Shown: positions 48,246 through 57,805 of the stretch, piece by piece
Layout of the letters: every line of letters begins with the position of its first letter
Numbering within the stretch: position 1 is the stretch's first letter
Assembly: GCA_965200505.1 (NCBI GenBank)
Contig: OZ241343.1
Span: forward strand, 1,488,001-1,552,000
Origin: VXNE01 sp965200505
Lineage (GTDB): Bacteria > Pseudomonadota > Gammaproteobacteria > Pseudomonadales > Azotimanducaceae
Reading direction: 5' to 3'
Length of the DNA: 64,000 nt
The notes under the pieces: model-generated
Told to the model about the DNA's origin: nothing
Database searches by the model: none
The model's input: only the letters and a program-made list of their open reading frames with translations
Made by a program: the position numbers and the translations under genes

Positions 48246-48957
48246 GCAGAAAGACATCGAACGGGTGCTCGAGGCGGTGCTGTTGGCGGCCGCGGAACCT
48301 GTCTCCATCGACCGTTTGATGGCCTTGTTCCAGCCGGGGGAGCTGCCGGAGGGCGATCCGCGCCAAGCCGTGCGAACGGCGCTCAACGAGATCGAGTACG
48401 CCCTCGATGGCCGCGGCTACGAGTTGAAGCGCGTCGCCAGCGGCTATCGCTTTCAAGTGCGGCAAGACTTGAGCCCGTGGGTGAGCCGCTTGTTCGAGGA
48501 AAAGCCGCCGCGCTATTCGCGGGCGCTGTTGGAGACGCTCGCGCTCATCGCTTACCGGCAACCGGCGACGCGGGGCGACATCGAGGCGGTGCGCGGCGTG
48601 AGCGTGAGCCAGAACATCATGCGCTCGCTGTTGGAACGCGGCTGGATTCGCGTGGTCGGGCAGCGCGACGTGCCCGGTCGCCCGGCCTTGTACGCCACCA
48701 CCCGCGCCTTTCTGGACTACTTCAACTTGAGGAGCTTGGACGAGTTGCCGCCGCTCAGCGAAATCCGGGCGTTGGTCGAGCCCCATGTCGAGGCGGAGCC
48801 GGATGCGCCAGTGCCAAGCGCCGCGGAGCGCGAAGGGGACGCCGCTGTCAGGGAAGACACCAGCGTTGCCCAAGACGCCACGCCGACGGCAGCCGACGGC
48901 CCCGAGCCCGACGAGCGCCCACTGGCGCCCGTGGTGCCGCTGCACGCGGACCGCTGA
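48238..48957 (+). CDS. scpB: Segregation and condensation protein B
   Basis: Winged-helix partner of ScpA. 239 residues with IERVLEAVLLAAAEPVS, ALLETLALIAYRQPATRGDIEAVRGV and WIRVVGQRDVPGRPALYATT, then a disordered acidic tail of about 55 residues. ATG 48238 lies within the end of scpA. Confidence 0.92.
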   Translation: MLEQKDIERVLEAVLLAAAEPVSIDRLMALFQPGELPEGDPRQAVRTALNEIEYALDGRGYELKRVASGYRFQVRQDLSPWVSRLFEEKPPRYSRALLETLALIAYRQPATRGDIEAVRGVSVSQNIMRSLLERGWIRVVGQRDVPGRPALYATTRAFLDYFNLRSLDELPPLSEIRALVEPHVEAEPDAPVPSAAEREGDAAVREDTSVAQDATPTAADGPEPDERPLAPVVPLHADR

Positions 48958-48979
48958 GGCCGGCGGGAATGTCCGCGCC

Positions 48980-49843
48980 GTGTCGGAGAAACTGCAAAAG
49001 AACCTAGCGCAGCGCGGCCTTGGCGCCCGGCGGCAGATGGAGGAGTGGATTCGCGCCGGCCGCGTCACCGTGAACGGCCACGTCGCGAGCCTCGGCGCCC
49101 GCGTGACGTCGGCCGACCGCATTGGCGTCGATGGCCGCCGTTTGCCGCCGCTGGCACCGCCACGGCCACGCATCTGGGTGCTGAACAAGCCGGAAGGCGT
49201 GGTCTGCACACGGCGAGACCCCGATGGACGGCGCACCGTGTTCGAGCTGCTGCCGCGGCTCGGTGGCGGCCGGTGGCTCTCCGTCGGGCGGCTCGACGTC
49301 CATACCACCGGGCTGCTGATGCTGACCAACGACGGCGCATTGGCACATCGCCTGATGCATCCATCGACGGGCCTCGACCGCGAATACGCCGTGCGCATCG
49401 ATGGCAAACTCAGTGACGCGGCGCTTACCGAACTCAAGGCCGGCGTTGCCATCGATGGCGTGATGCAGCGCTTCTCGGACGTGCGCTACTACGACGGCCG
49501 CGGCGCCAACCACTGGTATCACGTCGTGCTGATGGAAGGGCGCAACCGCGAAGTGCGCAAGCTCTTCAACGCGCTCGGCCGCACCGTCACTCGGTTGAAG
49601 CGGGTGCGCTTCGGCCCGGTAGTCCTGCCGCCGTGGCTCAAGCGCGGGCAAGTGAGCGAGATGGGCCCCACCGATGTGCGCGACCTTTCCGCGCTGTTGG
49701 GGCTGCCCACCCCCGCCGTGCCAGCCAAGGGCCGCCGCAATGCACCGTCGCTTTTGATTCCCTATCCCGAACTCACACCGCGCCACGCCACGCAGCTCAC
49801 TGGGGCCCCTGCCAAGTCCCCGCGTCAAAGCTCTGCCCCGTGA
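48980..49843 (+). CDS. rluB: 23S rRNA pseudouridine synthase (RluB type)
   Basis: Isomerises a uridine of 23S rRNA (2605 in E. coli for RluB). 287 residues: an N-terminal S4 RNA-binding domain (LAQRGLGARRQMEEWIRAGRVTVNG) and the catalytic domain with SVGRLDVHTTGLLMLTNDG (catalytic Asp) and EGRNREVRKLF. GTG 48980 is inferred. The 3' end overlaps the convergent yciK by 47 bases. Confidence 0.92.
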   Translation: MSEKLQKNLAQRGLGARRQMEEWIRAGRVTVNGHVASLGARVTSADRIGVDGRRLPPLAPPRPRIWVLNKPEGVVCTRRDPDGRRTVFELLPRLGGGRWLSVGRLDVHTTGLLMLTNDGALAHRLMHPSTGLDREYAVRIDGKLSDAALTELKAGVAIDGVMQRFSDVRYYDGRGANHWYHVVLMEGRNREVRKLFNALGRTVTRLKRVRFGPVVLPPWLKRGQVSEMGPTDVRDLSALLGLPTPAVPAKGRRNAPSLLIPYPELTPRHATQLTGAPAKSPRQSSAP

Positions 49844-50573
49844 CGCCGCGTGCGTCGGGGCCCATCAGGTACAGATATAAGTCCATGTGCGCCGCCGGTT
49901 CCGGCAGGGTGGCGGGATCTTCCGCGGGGTAGGCGGCGGCGCGCATGGCGGTGCGCGTGGCCCCTGGGTTCAAGGCGTTCACGCGGATGCGCCCCGCGTT
50001 CTCCAGCTCGTCGGCGAGTGTCTGCGACATGCCCTCAATGGCGAACTTCGAGGCCGCGTAAGCGCCCCAATAGGCGCGTCCCACCCGGCCCACGCCAGAC
50101 GAAGTGAAGATGATCGACGCATCCGGGGCCTGCTCCAAGAGCGGCAACAGGGTGCGCGTCAAGGTGAATGGCGCGATGGCGTTCACGTTCATCACTTGCG
50201 TCCACTCGGCCAAAGGATAGTGCGCGATGGGCACACGGGGGCCCAAGATGGAGGCGTTGTGGAGAATGCCGTCCAAGCGGCCGTACTCCTCGCTGAGCGC
50301 AGCCGCCAACTGCGCCGCGGCCGGTTCCGTCAGCCGGTCCAGCTCAGCCGGCACGATCACCGGGCGCGTCTCGGTCTCGCGTTCGATGAGGTCGAACACG
50401 GCCTCCAGCTTGCCGCGGGTGCGACCCAAGAGGGCCACGTTGGCGCCGTGGCGCGCATAGGTGAGCGACGCGACGCGGCCGATGCCGGCGCCGGCGCCCG
50501 TGACCAACACGACGCGCCCCCGCAAGAGATCGCGCGGCGGGCCATACCTCGGCGGACGCCGCGCCTCGCTCAC
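49797..50573 (-). CDS. yciK: YciK-type short-chain oxidoreductase
   Basis: 258 residues of the short-chain dehydrogenase fold: VVLVTGAGAGIGRVAS (NADP loop), LHNAS, FTSSGVG, and the catalytic YAASKFA. Substrate unknown. GTG 50573 overlaps the ubiG stop. The 3' end overlaps rluB. Confidence 0.88.
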   Translation of the reverse strand: MSEARRPPRYGPPRDLLRGRVVLVTGAGAGIGRVASLTYARHGANVALLGRTRGKLEAVFDLIERETETRPVIVPAELDRLTEPAAAQLAAALSEEYGRLDGILHNASILGPRVPIAHYPLAEWTQVMNVNAIAPFTLTRTLLPLLEQAPDASIIFTSSGVGRVGRAYWGAYAASKFAIEGMSQTLADELENAGRIRVNALNPGATRTAMRAAAYPAEDPATLPEPAAHMDLYLYLMGPDARGVTGQSFDAGTWQGPQ

Positions 50574-51289
50574 GGCGCGGCTGGCAGCTTCTGTGCCCGC
50601 AACAGGTAGTTCACATCCACGTCGCGGCAGAGCGCGGAGGTGCGTGTGAACGGGTTGTAGCGCATCCCCACGATCTCCAACACCACGAGGCCGGCGGCGC
50701 GGGCGGCGCGGGCAAGCTCGGCCGGCTGCACCAACTTCGCGTAGTCGTGGGTGCCGCGTGGCAACAACCCCAAGACATATTCGGCGCCGAGCACCGCCAG
50801 CAAGTAGGACTTCGGGTTGCGGTTGATGGTGGAAATCACCACCTCGCCGCCGGGCGCGGCCAACTTCGCCAAGGCACCCACCGTGGATGTGATGTTTGGC
50901 ACATGCTCGATCATCTCCAGGCAGGTGACGAGATCGAAAGCGCCGGGCTCGCCTTCGGCGAACGCTTCCGGGGTTGCCGACTCGTAGCGGATGAGATCGT
51001 CCTTGCCGGCCTCCACGGCATGCAGGCGCGCCACTTCAAGGGGTTTGCCGGCCACGTCGATGCCCGTCACTTGGGCCCCCAAATCGGCCAAGCCCTCGGC
51101 CAAGATGCCGCCGCCGCAGCCGACGTCGATCACCCGCGCCCCGGCCAGCGGGCGCAGCTTCGCCAAATAGTCCAAGCGCGTCGGGTTGATGTCGTGCAGC
51201 GCCTTGAAATCGCCATCGGCATCCCACCAGCGATGCGCCAGCGCCTCGAACCTGGCGATCTCCTCTTGGTCAACGTTCGCTGCGCTCAT
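50570..51289 (-). CDS. ubiG: Ubiquinone O-methyltransferase
   Basis: SAM-dependent enzyme that methylates two oxygens in ubiquinone synthesis. 239 residues with NVDQEEIARFEALAHRWWD, the DVGCGGGILAEGLA SAM motif, CLEMIEHVP, FISTINR-like VVISTINRNPKSY and YNPFTR. ATG 51289 overlaps the mtaD stop (ATGA). Its product S-adenosylhomocysteine suits the neighbouring deaminase. Confidence 0.94.
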   Translation of the reverse strand: MSAANVDQEEIARFEALAHRWWDADGDFKALHDINPTRLDYLAKLRPLAGARVIDVGCGGGILAEGLADLGAQVTGIDVAGKPLEVARLHAVEAGKDDLIRYESATPEAFAEGEPGAFDLVTCLEMIEHVPNITSTVGALAKLAAPGGEVVISTINRNPKSYLLAVLGAEYVLGLLPRGTHDYAKLVQPAELARAARAAGLVVLEIVGMRYNPFTRTSALCRDVDVNYLLRAQKLPAAP

Positions 51290-52593
51290 TGCGCTATCCG
51301 GCGCGTCCACTGCGCGGCTTGCGCCATCACCCGCTCCACATCAAGGGTGTGGAAGCGGCCTTCTTGGTAGAGGCAGCGCCCGCCCACCCAGACATGGCTC
51401 ACGCAGTGGCCGGCCTGCGCATGCACCAGTTGCGCCCGCGGGTCGTGCAGGGGCTGCATGGCGGGCGACGCCAGATCGACGGCGATGAGGTCCGCCGCCT
51501 TGCCCGGCAGCACGGAGCCGATCTCGTCGCCCAAGCCCAACGCCCGGGCGCCATCCAGCGTCGCCATCTTCAGCATCTCGGCCGCAGACGCCGCGCCGGC
51601 ATCGCCGGCGGACCACTTCCACAGCAAGGCGGCGGTGCGCAGCTCGCTGAACAAATCCAAGCAGTTGTTGGACGCGGCACCATCGCTGCCGAGGGCCACG
51701 TTCACGCCGGCGGCCTTCAGGTCCGCCACGCGGCACAAGCCGCTCGCGAGCTTTAAGTTGGAACTCGGACAATGCACCACATGGGCACCGCCCCGCGCCA
51801 CCCGCTCGATCTCGTCGTCGTCCAGCTGCGTCATGTGAACCGCCTGCAGCGCCGGCGTGAGCATGCCGATGTCGTCCAGCAGACGCACCCAGGTGTCGCC
51901 GGTGCGGCGGCGCGCCTCGGCGACCTCGCCGGCGTCCTCGTGCAGGTGGATCTGGATGCCGGCGTCGATCTCGTCCGCCAGCACCTGCACCCGCTGCAGC
52001 GCCTCGCGGTCCACCATATAGGCCGAGTGCGGGCCAAACGCCACCCGCACCAGCTCGCTGTCGCGGTAGGCATCGTGTAGTTCAAGCCCCTTGCTCACGC
52101 ACTCTTCCTCCGAGTGCGTCCACACGTTTTCGATGCCGGCCACCGGAAAGGCGACCTGCGCACGAAAGCCGGCTTCAGATGCCGCCCGTGCCACCACTTC
52201 CGGGAACCAATACATGTCGCTCGCGCAAGTGGTGCCGGAGGCGATCATCTCCACCAATGCCAGCGCCGCGCCATCAGCGACGAACTCCGGGCTCACCCAC
52301 CGCGCCTCAAGGGGCCACATCGTCTCCTTGAGCCACGCCTCCAGAGACTGCGACTCACCCAGCCCGCGCAAGAGCGTCATCGCAAAGTGCCCATGGGCGT
52401 TGACGAGGCCCGGCATCAGCACATGGGAATCCAGCGCCACCCGCTCGGCTTCCGGGAAGCGCCCGGCTAATTCCCCGGCCGGCCCCACCGCGGCGATGCG
52501 CCCCTCCCGAACCGCCACCGCCATCCCCTCGCAAACCACGTTCTCCGGTTCGATGGGCAGCAGATAGCGCGGTTGCAGGAGCGTTGCCGACAT
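51286..52593 (-). CDS. mtaD: 5-methylthioadenosine/S-adenosylhomocysteine deaminase (TRZ/ATZ family)
   Basis: Amidohydrolase expected to deaminate methylthioadenosine or S-adenosylhomocysteine. 435 residues with metal ligands in LVNAHGHFAMTLLRG, IQIHLHEDAGE, VHMTQLDDDEI, HCPSSNLKLASG and LGSDGAASNN. In this gene order with ubiG (a methyltransferase) recycling of SAM by-products is likely. It could also act on another aminopurine. Confidence 0.87.
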   Translation of the reverse strand: MSATLLQPRYLLPIEPENVVCEGMAVAVREGRIAAVGPAGELAGRFPEAERVALDSHVLMPGLVNAHGHFAMTLLRGLGESQSLEAWLKETMWPLEARWVSPEFVADGAALALVEMIASGTTCASDMYWFPEVVARAASEAGFRAQVAFPVAGIENVWTHSEEECVSKGLELHDAYRDSELVRVAFGPHSAYMVDREALQRVQVLADEIDAGIQIHLHEDAGEVAEARRRTGDTWVRLLDDIGMLTPALQAVHMTQLDDDEIERVARGGAHVVHCPSSNLKLASGLCRVADLKAAGVNVALGSDGAASNNCLDLFSELRTAALLWKWSAGDAGAASAAEMLKMATLDGARALGLGDEIGSVLPGKAADLIAVDLASPAMQPLHDPRAQLVHAQAGHCVSHVWVGGRCLYQEGRFHTLDVERVMAQAAQWTRRIAQ

Positions 52594-52671
52594 TCCGGGA
52601 TTGTATATCGAACGCGCTAGCAGCCCGCGGCTACGACCGACCCGCCACGCTCCGGTAGCCGTGCCAGCCGC

Positions 52672-52700
52672 GGCGCTTCCCTTGCTTTAGGGGAAGCGCT
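52672..52700. repeat. Inverted repeat (9-bp stem, 9-base loop) before hsdR
   Basis: GCGCTTCCC pairs with GGGAAGCGC around a nine-base loop, 40 bases before the hsdR start in the 147-base gap between mtaD and hsdR. No T-run follows on either strand, so an intrinsic terminator is unlikely. It may be an operator, an RNA hairpin, or mark the island edge. Confidence 0.5.
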
Positions 52701-52740
52701 GTGGATACGCTCCCGCCTCAGCAAGGTTTGAGTTTGGGAA

Positions 52741-55062
52741 TTGCCCCTCAACGAATCCGATACACGCGCCAAGCTGATCGACCCCGCGTTGCATGCCCGC
52801 GGATGGCTTGAGGACTGGATCCGTCGCGAACAGACGCCGGGGCCGCTCGTGCGAACCGGCTCGGGCTACGAACACGGCCAAGGGCGCACGGACTATTTGC
52901 TCGACATTCCCATTCAGGATGAGCTGATCCCGATCGCTGTGATCGAAGCCAAGGCTGAGGGCGCTGCACCGAACGCCGGCATGGAGCAGGCCAAACGGGA
53001 CGCCCGCCTACACCATGTCCCGTTCGCCTTCGCGACCAACGGGCATCTATTCCACGAGGCGGACCTCCGCACTGGTGCAGCCCGCGGTCCGCTGCCCATG
53101 AGCGACTTTCCGAAATGGGAAGAGCTCCGAGACCGCTGGCATCGGCCCGGCGGCAAGATTGCAGCACTCGACCCACGCTCCGATGCTGCGAAGCCGCTTT
53201 GGACGCCGCCCCGCGAGGGCGCGCGTTATTACCAACGGGCGGCCCGCCGGGCCGCGTTGGAGGCCATAGCCCGTGGGCAGAACCGCATCTTGCTACCGCT
53301 GGCGACCGGTGCCGGCAAGACGTGGGTCGCGGTCAGCATCCTTCGGGCAGTGGCCATGGCCGGCCAGCTACGACGGGCACTCTTCCTTTGTGACCGAGAC
53401 GAATTGCGCAACCAAGCGTTGGGGGCGCTTGCCGGGTACTTCACCTCAGACGCGGCCAAGGCCACCACCCGCGATCCGGCCGTCAACGCCCGCGTCATCG
53501 TGGCCACCTACCAGACCCTCGGCATCGACGGAGAAGAGGGCGATGCGTCCTTCCTCTCGAAGCACTACCCGGATCACTACTTCAGCCACATCATCATCGA
53601 CGAGTGCCATCGTTCCGCGTGGGGTAAATGGAGCCAAGTGTTGGAGCGCAATCCCAACGCCATCCAAATCGGCCTCACCGCGACGCCCCGGGACATCGCC
53701 GCGGGCGTGGTGGAAGACGAGGCAATCTCGGCCAACAACTACCAGTACTTCGGGGAGCCTGCCTACGAGTACTCGATCGCGGAGGCGATGGAGGACGGAT
53801 ACCTTGCGGCGATGGAGGTGGAGCGGTCCGACGTCTGGACGGCGGGCACTTTGGATCGCGATGAAGGCGTGTACAGAGAACTGCTGCGTCTTGCCGGTGC
53901 AAGCGTCACGGACCCACAGACCGGTATGCCCCGTGAGATTAGTGAATTGCGGGAGCAGTATGGCGCGGACCTGCTCGAAAAGGTCCTGCGCCTGCCCGAC
54001 CGAGTGAGCGCCATGACGGAAGACCTCTTTGGCCACCTCATCGCATCCGGCGGCCCGCACCAGAAAACGCTGATCTTCTGCGCTAGCATCGACCACGCCA
54101 ATGCCGTGGTGGAAGCAATCAATAACCTCTATGCCGATTGGGCAGCCACCAACCGCGAACAACCCGTTGAGCCCTACGCCTTCGCTTGCACGGCAGAGGC
54201 AGGGCGCGAGCTGATTGCAGACCTACGCGGCAGCAGGCACCGGGCTTTCGTCGCCGCGACCGTCGATCTCATAACCACCGGCGTCGATGTGCCATGCCTT
54301 CAGAACCTCGTTTACTTCCGCTACATCCAATCCCCGATTCTCTTTCATCAGATGTTGGGTCGTGGCACGCGAATCGATGAGGCCACCGGCAAGCGTCACT
54401 TCACGGTGTACGACTACACCAACGCGACCCGGCTGCTCGATGCGCCGCTCACGCAACGGCAGACGAAGCAGGACAAACGCCGCACCTCACGTCCCTCGGA
54501 ACCGACGGACTCCTTCCGCGTCGAAGGCGTCGAAGTGCGTATCGAGGGTGGCGAGCGGCGGCTCGCCTTTTCCGGCGACGGCAAGTGGGAGTTCCTGACG
54601 CTCGAGGAGTACGGCAAACGGATCGCGGCCGCCCTGCGGGCCGACATCGTGGACTTGGGGGAGTTTCGCAACCGTTGGTTGCAGCCCAATCAACGTGGTT
54701 CGCTAATGAGGCAACTAGGAAAGCGTGGCGTTAGCATGGGCGCGTATCGCAGCGTTGCGGATCGATTGGATGCGGATGGCTACGACGTCCTAGCGGCTCT
54801 TGGTTGGGGCGAGACGATTCGCAGCCGTATTGACCGTGCGGAACGGATCGATGGATGGCTCGATGAGCAAGGATCGTCGGCAACAATTCTCGGGGCGCTG
54901 GCCAATCAGTTTGGCGTTGCCGGTACAGACGCACTGGAGAGCCCCCATTTGGGAAAGGTACCCTCGATTATCGAGGCCGGCGGTCTAGCGTCTCTCCAAG
55001 GCGTCACTATTCTCGAACTGAAGCGCCGACTGTTGGCGACTGACGCGGAGTGGGCGGCTTGA
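52741..55062 (+). CDS. hsdR: Type I restriction enzyme, R (restriction/translocase) subunit
   Basis: 773 residues from TTG 52741, giving the family N terminus PLNESDTRAKLIDPAL. The nuclease domain has TDYLLDIPI and AVIEAKAEG (D...ExK). The helicase motor has LATGAGKTW (Walker A), IIIDECHRS (Walker B), TATPRDI, and the late VDLITTGVDVP and QMLGRGTRI motifs. A C-terminal domain binds the methylase core. It overlaps hsdS. Cuts DNA lacking methylation after translocation. No disabling change was seen. Confidence 0.92.
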   Translation: MPLNESDTRAKLIDPALHARGWLEDWIRREQTPGPLVRTGSGYEHGQGRTDYLLDIPIQDELIPIAVIEAKAEGAAPNAGMEQAKRDARLHHVPFAFATNGHLFHEADLRTGAARGPLPMSDFPKWEELRDRWHRPGGKIAALDPRSDAAKPLWTPPREGARYYQRAARRAALEAIARGQNRILLPLATGAGKTWVAVSILRAVAMAGQLRRALFLCDRDELRNQALGALAGYFTSDAAKATTRDPAVNARVIVATYQTLGIDGEEGDASFLSKHYPDHYFSHIIIDECHRSAWGKWSQVLERNPNAIQIGLTATPRDIAAGVVEDEAISANNYQYFGEPAYEYSIAEAMEDGYLAAMEVERSDVWTAGTLDRDEGVYRELLRLAGASVTDPQTGMPREISELREQYGADLLEKVLRLPDRVSAMTEDLFGHLIASGGPHQKTLIFCASIDHANAVVEAINNLYADWAATNREQPVEPYAFACTAEAGRELIADLRGSRHRAFVAATVDLITTGVDVPCLQNLVYFRYIQSPILFHQMLGRGTRIDEATGKRHFTVYDYTNATRLLDAPLTQRQTKQDKRRTSRPSEPTDSFRVEGVEVRIEGGERRLAFSGDGKWEFLTLEEYGKRIAAALRADIVDLGEFRNRWLQPNQRGSLMRQLGKRGVSMGAYRSVADRLDADGYDVLAALGWGETIRSRIDRAERIDGWLDEQGSSATILGALANQFGVAGTDALESPHLGKVPSIIEAGGLASLQGVTILELKRRLLATDAEWAA

Positions 55063-56285
55063 AGGCTAGCGAGCTGCCAAGCGGTTGGCGCATCGTAGAA
55101 CTCAACGACATCTGCCGCGAAGACAGGTTTGCCATTGGCAGTAATGATCCAGCCTACGCACGGATGCCATACATCGGACTAGAGCATATTGAAGCATCTA
55201 CGGGCAAGGTCTTGGTAAGCGAACGGGATGCTCAGAACCCTAGCTCCAAAAGCAACAACTTCCACTTTACCACCGAGCATGTCCTCTACGGCAGGCTCCG
55301 CCCGTATCTGAATAAGGTCGCTCTGCCGGATTTCTCCGGGCGATGCACAACCGAGATTATCCCGCTAAAGCCCATCTCTGTCGAGCGGCGTTGGCTCGCA
55401 TGGGTTCTCAGGCGACAGGCCGTCGTTGACCACGCCATGCGCGTAAAGACGGGGTCGCGAATGCCTAGGACCTCTATGCGAGAGTTTCTGAAACTACGCG
55501 TAACCGTTCCGCCATCACCGGAACAGCGCCGGGTCGTCGATCTCCTTGAACGTCAGATCGCTACTGTTGACCGCATGCGGTCCGCCGCGACCGCGCAGCT
55601 CGCGAACATCGCGGCTATGCCTCGGGCGCTGTTTCACTCGGCGTTTTCGGCAGCGTCTTGGCCCAAGAGGCTACCACTGGGCTGGCGGTGGGCAGAGCTT
55701 GGAGACCTCTGCGAGATTCGGAAGGGCCGGACGGCCAAACGGACCTGGTATGCGGATAAGGGGGCCCGACTGGTTCGGTATCGAGACTTGTCGGAGGCAG
55801 GTGTCAACTGGGTCGCCGGACGCCACACGTTCGTGGACACCGCATACGAGGGAAAGCTCGAAAGGCTGAGGCCGGGTACCGTGCTCGTTGGTGCCGATGC
55901 ACACGATCCGGCCACAATCGGACGGAAGGTCACGTTTGTAGCAACAATACCTCGTCCTGTAGCCCCGGCCTATTTCGCCGGCGAGATGTTGGGAATTCGC
56001 CCGAACGATGACCGCCCAATTGAACCTGAGATTGTCGCCTATTGGCTACGTTCCGTTGCTGGCTACGATGAGATTCAGCGCCACGTCTCGGGAGGGCATT
56101 TGAACGTTGGCCCGGCACGCCACATCCGAATTCCGATACCGCCCGTAGGCGAGCAGCGCAAGCTTGTCGCAAACCTTGTCCGGCAATCTGCTGCCATAGA
56201 ACACGTCCGCATCATAGCTACAGATCAAGCTAGAGCTGTTGATGCTTTGTCCGAAGCGGTCATTCAACGAGCGTTTGAACCATGA
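55050..56285 (+). CDS. hsdS: Type I restriction-modification specificity subunit
   Basis: 411 residues from GTG 55050. It has two target-recognition halves: the first about 1-160, ending in PPSPEQRRVVDLLERQIA, and the second about 205-375, ending in IPPVGEQRKLVANLVRQ. Each is followed by a coiled helix, the normal two-TRD plan that sets a bipartite DNA target. Its base composition is visibly less GC-rich than the housekeeping genes. It overlaps hsdR and hsdM. Confidence 0.9.
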   Translation: MGGLKASELPSGWRIVELNDICREDRFAIGSNDPAYARMPYIGLEHIEASTGKVLVSERDAQNPSSKSNNFHFTTEHVLYGRLRPYLNKVALPDFSGRCTTEIIPLKPISVERRWLAWVLRRQAVVDHAMRVKTGSRMPRTSMREFLKLRVTVPPSPEQRRVVDLLERQIATVDRMRSAATAQLANIAAMPRALFHSAFSAASWPKRLPLGWRWAELGDLCEIRKGRTAKRTWYADKGARLVRYRDLSEAGVNWVAGRHTFVDTAYEGKLERLRPGTVLVGADAHDPATIGRKVTFVATIPRPVAPAYFAGEMLGIRPNDDRPIEPEIVAYWLRSVAGYDEIQRHVSGGHLNVGPARHIRIPIPPVGEQRKLVANLVRQSAAIEHVRIIATDQARAVDALSEAVIQRAFEP

Positions 56286-57802
56286 CGACTATCGATACTC
56301 AGGCAGCATTGGACGTCAAGATCAAGCGCGTCTGCGATGTGCTGCGGCGGTCTAACTGCGCTGGTGCGTTGCAATACGTCCCGGAGCTCACATGGCTGCT
56401 CTTCCTGCGGTTCCTTGATGAGCGCGAGGAACTGGAAGCACAGGACGCCAAGGTTCAAGGCATCGACTTCCAGCCATCGCTGACTGGCCGCTATCGTTGG
56501 AGCAGTTGGGCATCCCCACGGGGAAATCACCGCAAGAAGTTGCAGAGCGGATCCTTCGGCGAAGTCTTCAACTTTCTCCAGCATGATCTGCTGCCTCATC
56601 TACACCAAATTGGGTCTCGTCGAAGTGCCACGCCGCGTCAACAGCTCATCAGCCAGATAGTGGGTGACGTACAGGAGACGCAAGTCGATACGGAGCATAA
56701 CTTTCTTGACGTTATCGATCGAATAGATGACATCCGCCTTGACAACATTAGCGATCAACACGTCTTCGCGCTCTCCGGTGCGTACGAGGGGCTATTGCTT
56801 TCGATGGGCGAGAAGAACAACGATGGTGGGCAGTTCTACACACCGCGAGAAGTCGTTCGTGCAATGGTGCATGTGATCAAGCCGAAGATCGGCGACACGG
56901 TGTATGACCCTTGCTGCGGGACTGGAGGCTTTCTGGCCCAAGCACACGAGTACATGCGCGACTTGCCTAACCTGACAACATGCGATCTACAACGACTGGC
57001 CGAGGCGACGTTCTACGGACGGGAAAAGGACAATCTAGCCTATCCCATCGGGCTTGCGAATCTCGTGCTTCACGGTATCGACTTCCCGCGCATCTGGCAT
57101 GGCAACACGCTCACCGGCACTGCGGTCTACGGGCAATTGTTCGATGGTGCGCCAACGCACTTCAACGTGATCCTTACCAACCCTCCGTTCGGTGGCAAGG
57201 AAGGAAGCGAGGTTCAAAACCAATTTCCCTTCAAGACCTCTTCGACCCAAGTGCTCTTTCTACAGCATGTGATCGACAAGCTGGCTGACGGAGGACACGC
57301 CGGGATGGTTGTTGATGAAGGACTGCTTTTCCGTACCAGCGGAACGGCCTTTGTTCAGACCAAACGGAAGCTCTTGGAAGAGTGTGACCTCTACTGCATC
57401 GTGAGTCTGGCACTGGGGGTTTTCACCACCGCGGGGTCTGGAGTGAAGACCAATATCCTGTTCTTCAGGAAAGGCAAGCCGACGAGGAAGATCTGGTACT
57501 ACGAGGTGCTTCCGAAAGAGCGAGAGCGTTTTACGAAGACGGCACCGCTAACTTCGGAGCACTTTGGCGAGTTCTTTGGGCTCCTTTCGCGTCGCGCTGA
57601 TTCGGACAACTCCTGGACCGTCTCGATGGACGAAATCAAGGAGCGTAACTACGATCTCAAGGCCGTTAATCCACGCCGCAAGACCGAGGTGGATTCGCGT
57701 ACCCCGAACGAGTTGCTGGCGGAGATCGAGATGCAGAACGCTGAGCTCAAGAAGGCGTTGCGGGAGTTACGCGGAGCATTGAAGCACCGTCACAGAGGCT
57801 GA
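56282..57802 (+). CDS. hsdM: Type I restriction-modification DNA adenine methyltransferase
   Basis: 506 residues. Has the N-terminal HsdM helical domain (LLFLRFLDEREE), then GGQFYTPREVVRAMV, SAM motif DPCCGTGGFLAQA, and the N6-adenine catalytic motif NPPFGGKEG. It overlaps hsdS (ATGA). The gene order R-S-M differs from the common R-M-S or M-S-R. Its stop faces the stop of the ClpP-like gene, three bases away. Confidence 0.93.
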   Translation: MTTIDTQAALDVKIKRVCDVLRRSNCAGALQYVPELTWLLFLRFLDEREELEAQDAKVQGIDFQPSLTGRYRWSSWASPRGNHRKKLQSGSFGEVFNFLQHDLLPHLHQIGSRRSATPRQQLISQIVGDVQETQVDTEHNFLDVIDRIDDIRLDNISDQHVFALSGAYEGLLLSMGEKNNDGGQFYTPREVVRAMVHVIKPKIGDTVYDPCCGTGGFLAQAHEYMRDLPNLTTCDLQRLAEATFYGREKDNLAYPIGLANLVLHGIDFPRIWHGNTLTGTAVYGQLFDGAPTHFNVILTNPPFGGKEGSEVQNQFPFKTSSTQVLFLQHVIDKLADGGHAGMVVDEGLLFRTSGTAFVQTKRKLLEECDLYCIVSLALGVFTTAGSGVKTNILFFRKGKPTRKIWYYEVLPKERERFTKTAPLTSEHFGEFFGLLSRRADSDNSWTVSMDEIKERNYDLKAVNPRRKTEVDSRTPNELLAEIEMQNAELKKALRELRGALKHRHRG

Positions 57803-57805
57803 TGG

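Noticed and set aside
52672..52700. Intrinsic terminator upstream of hsdR
   Set aside because: The hairpin is good but no T-run follows on either strand.
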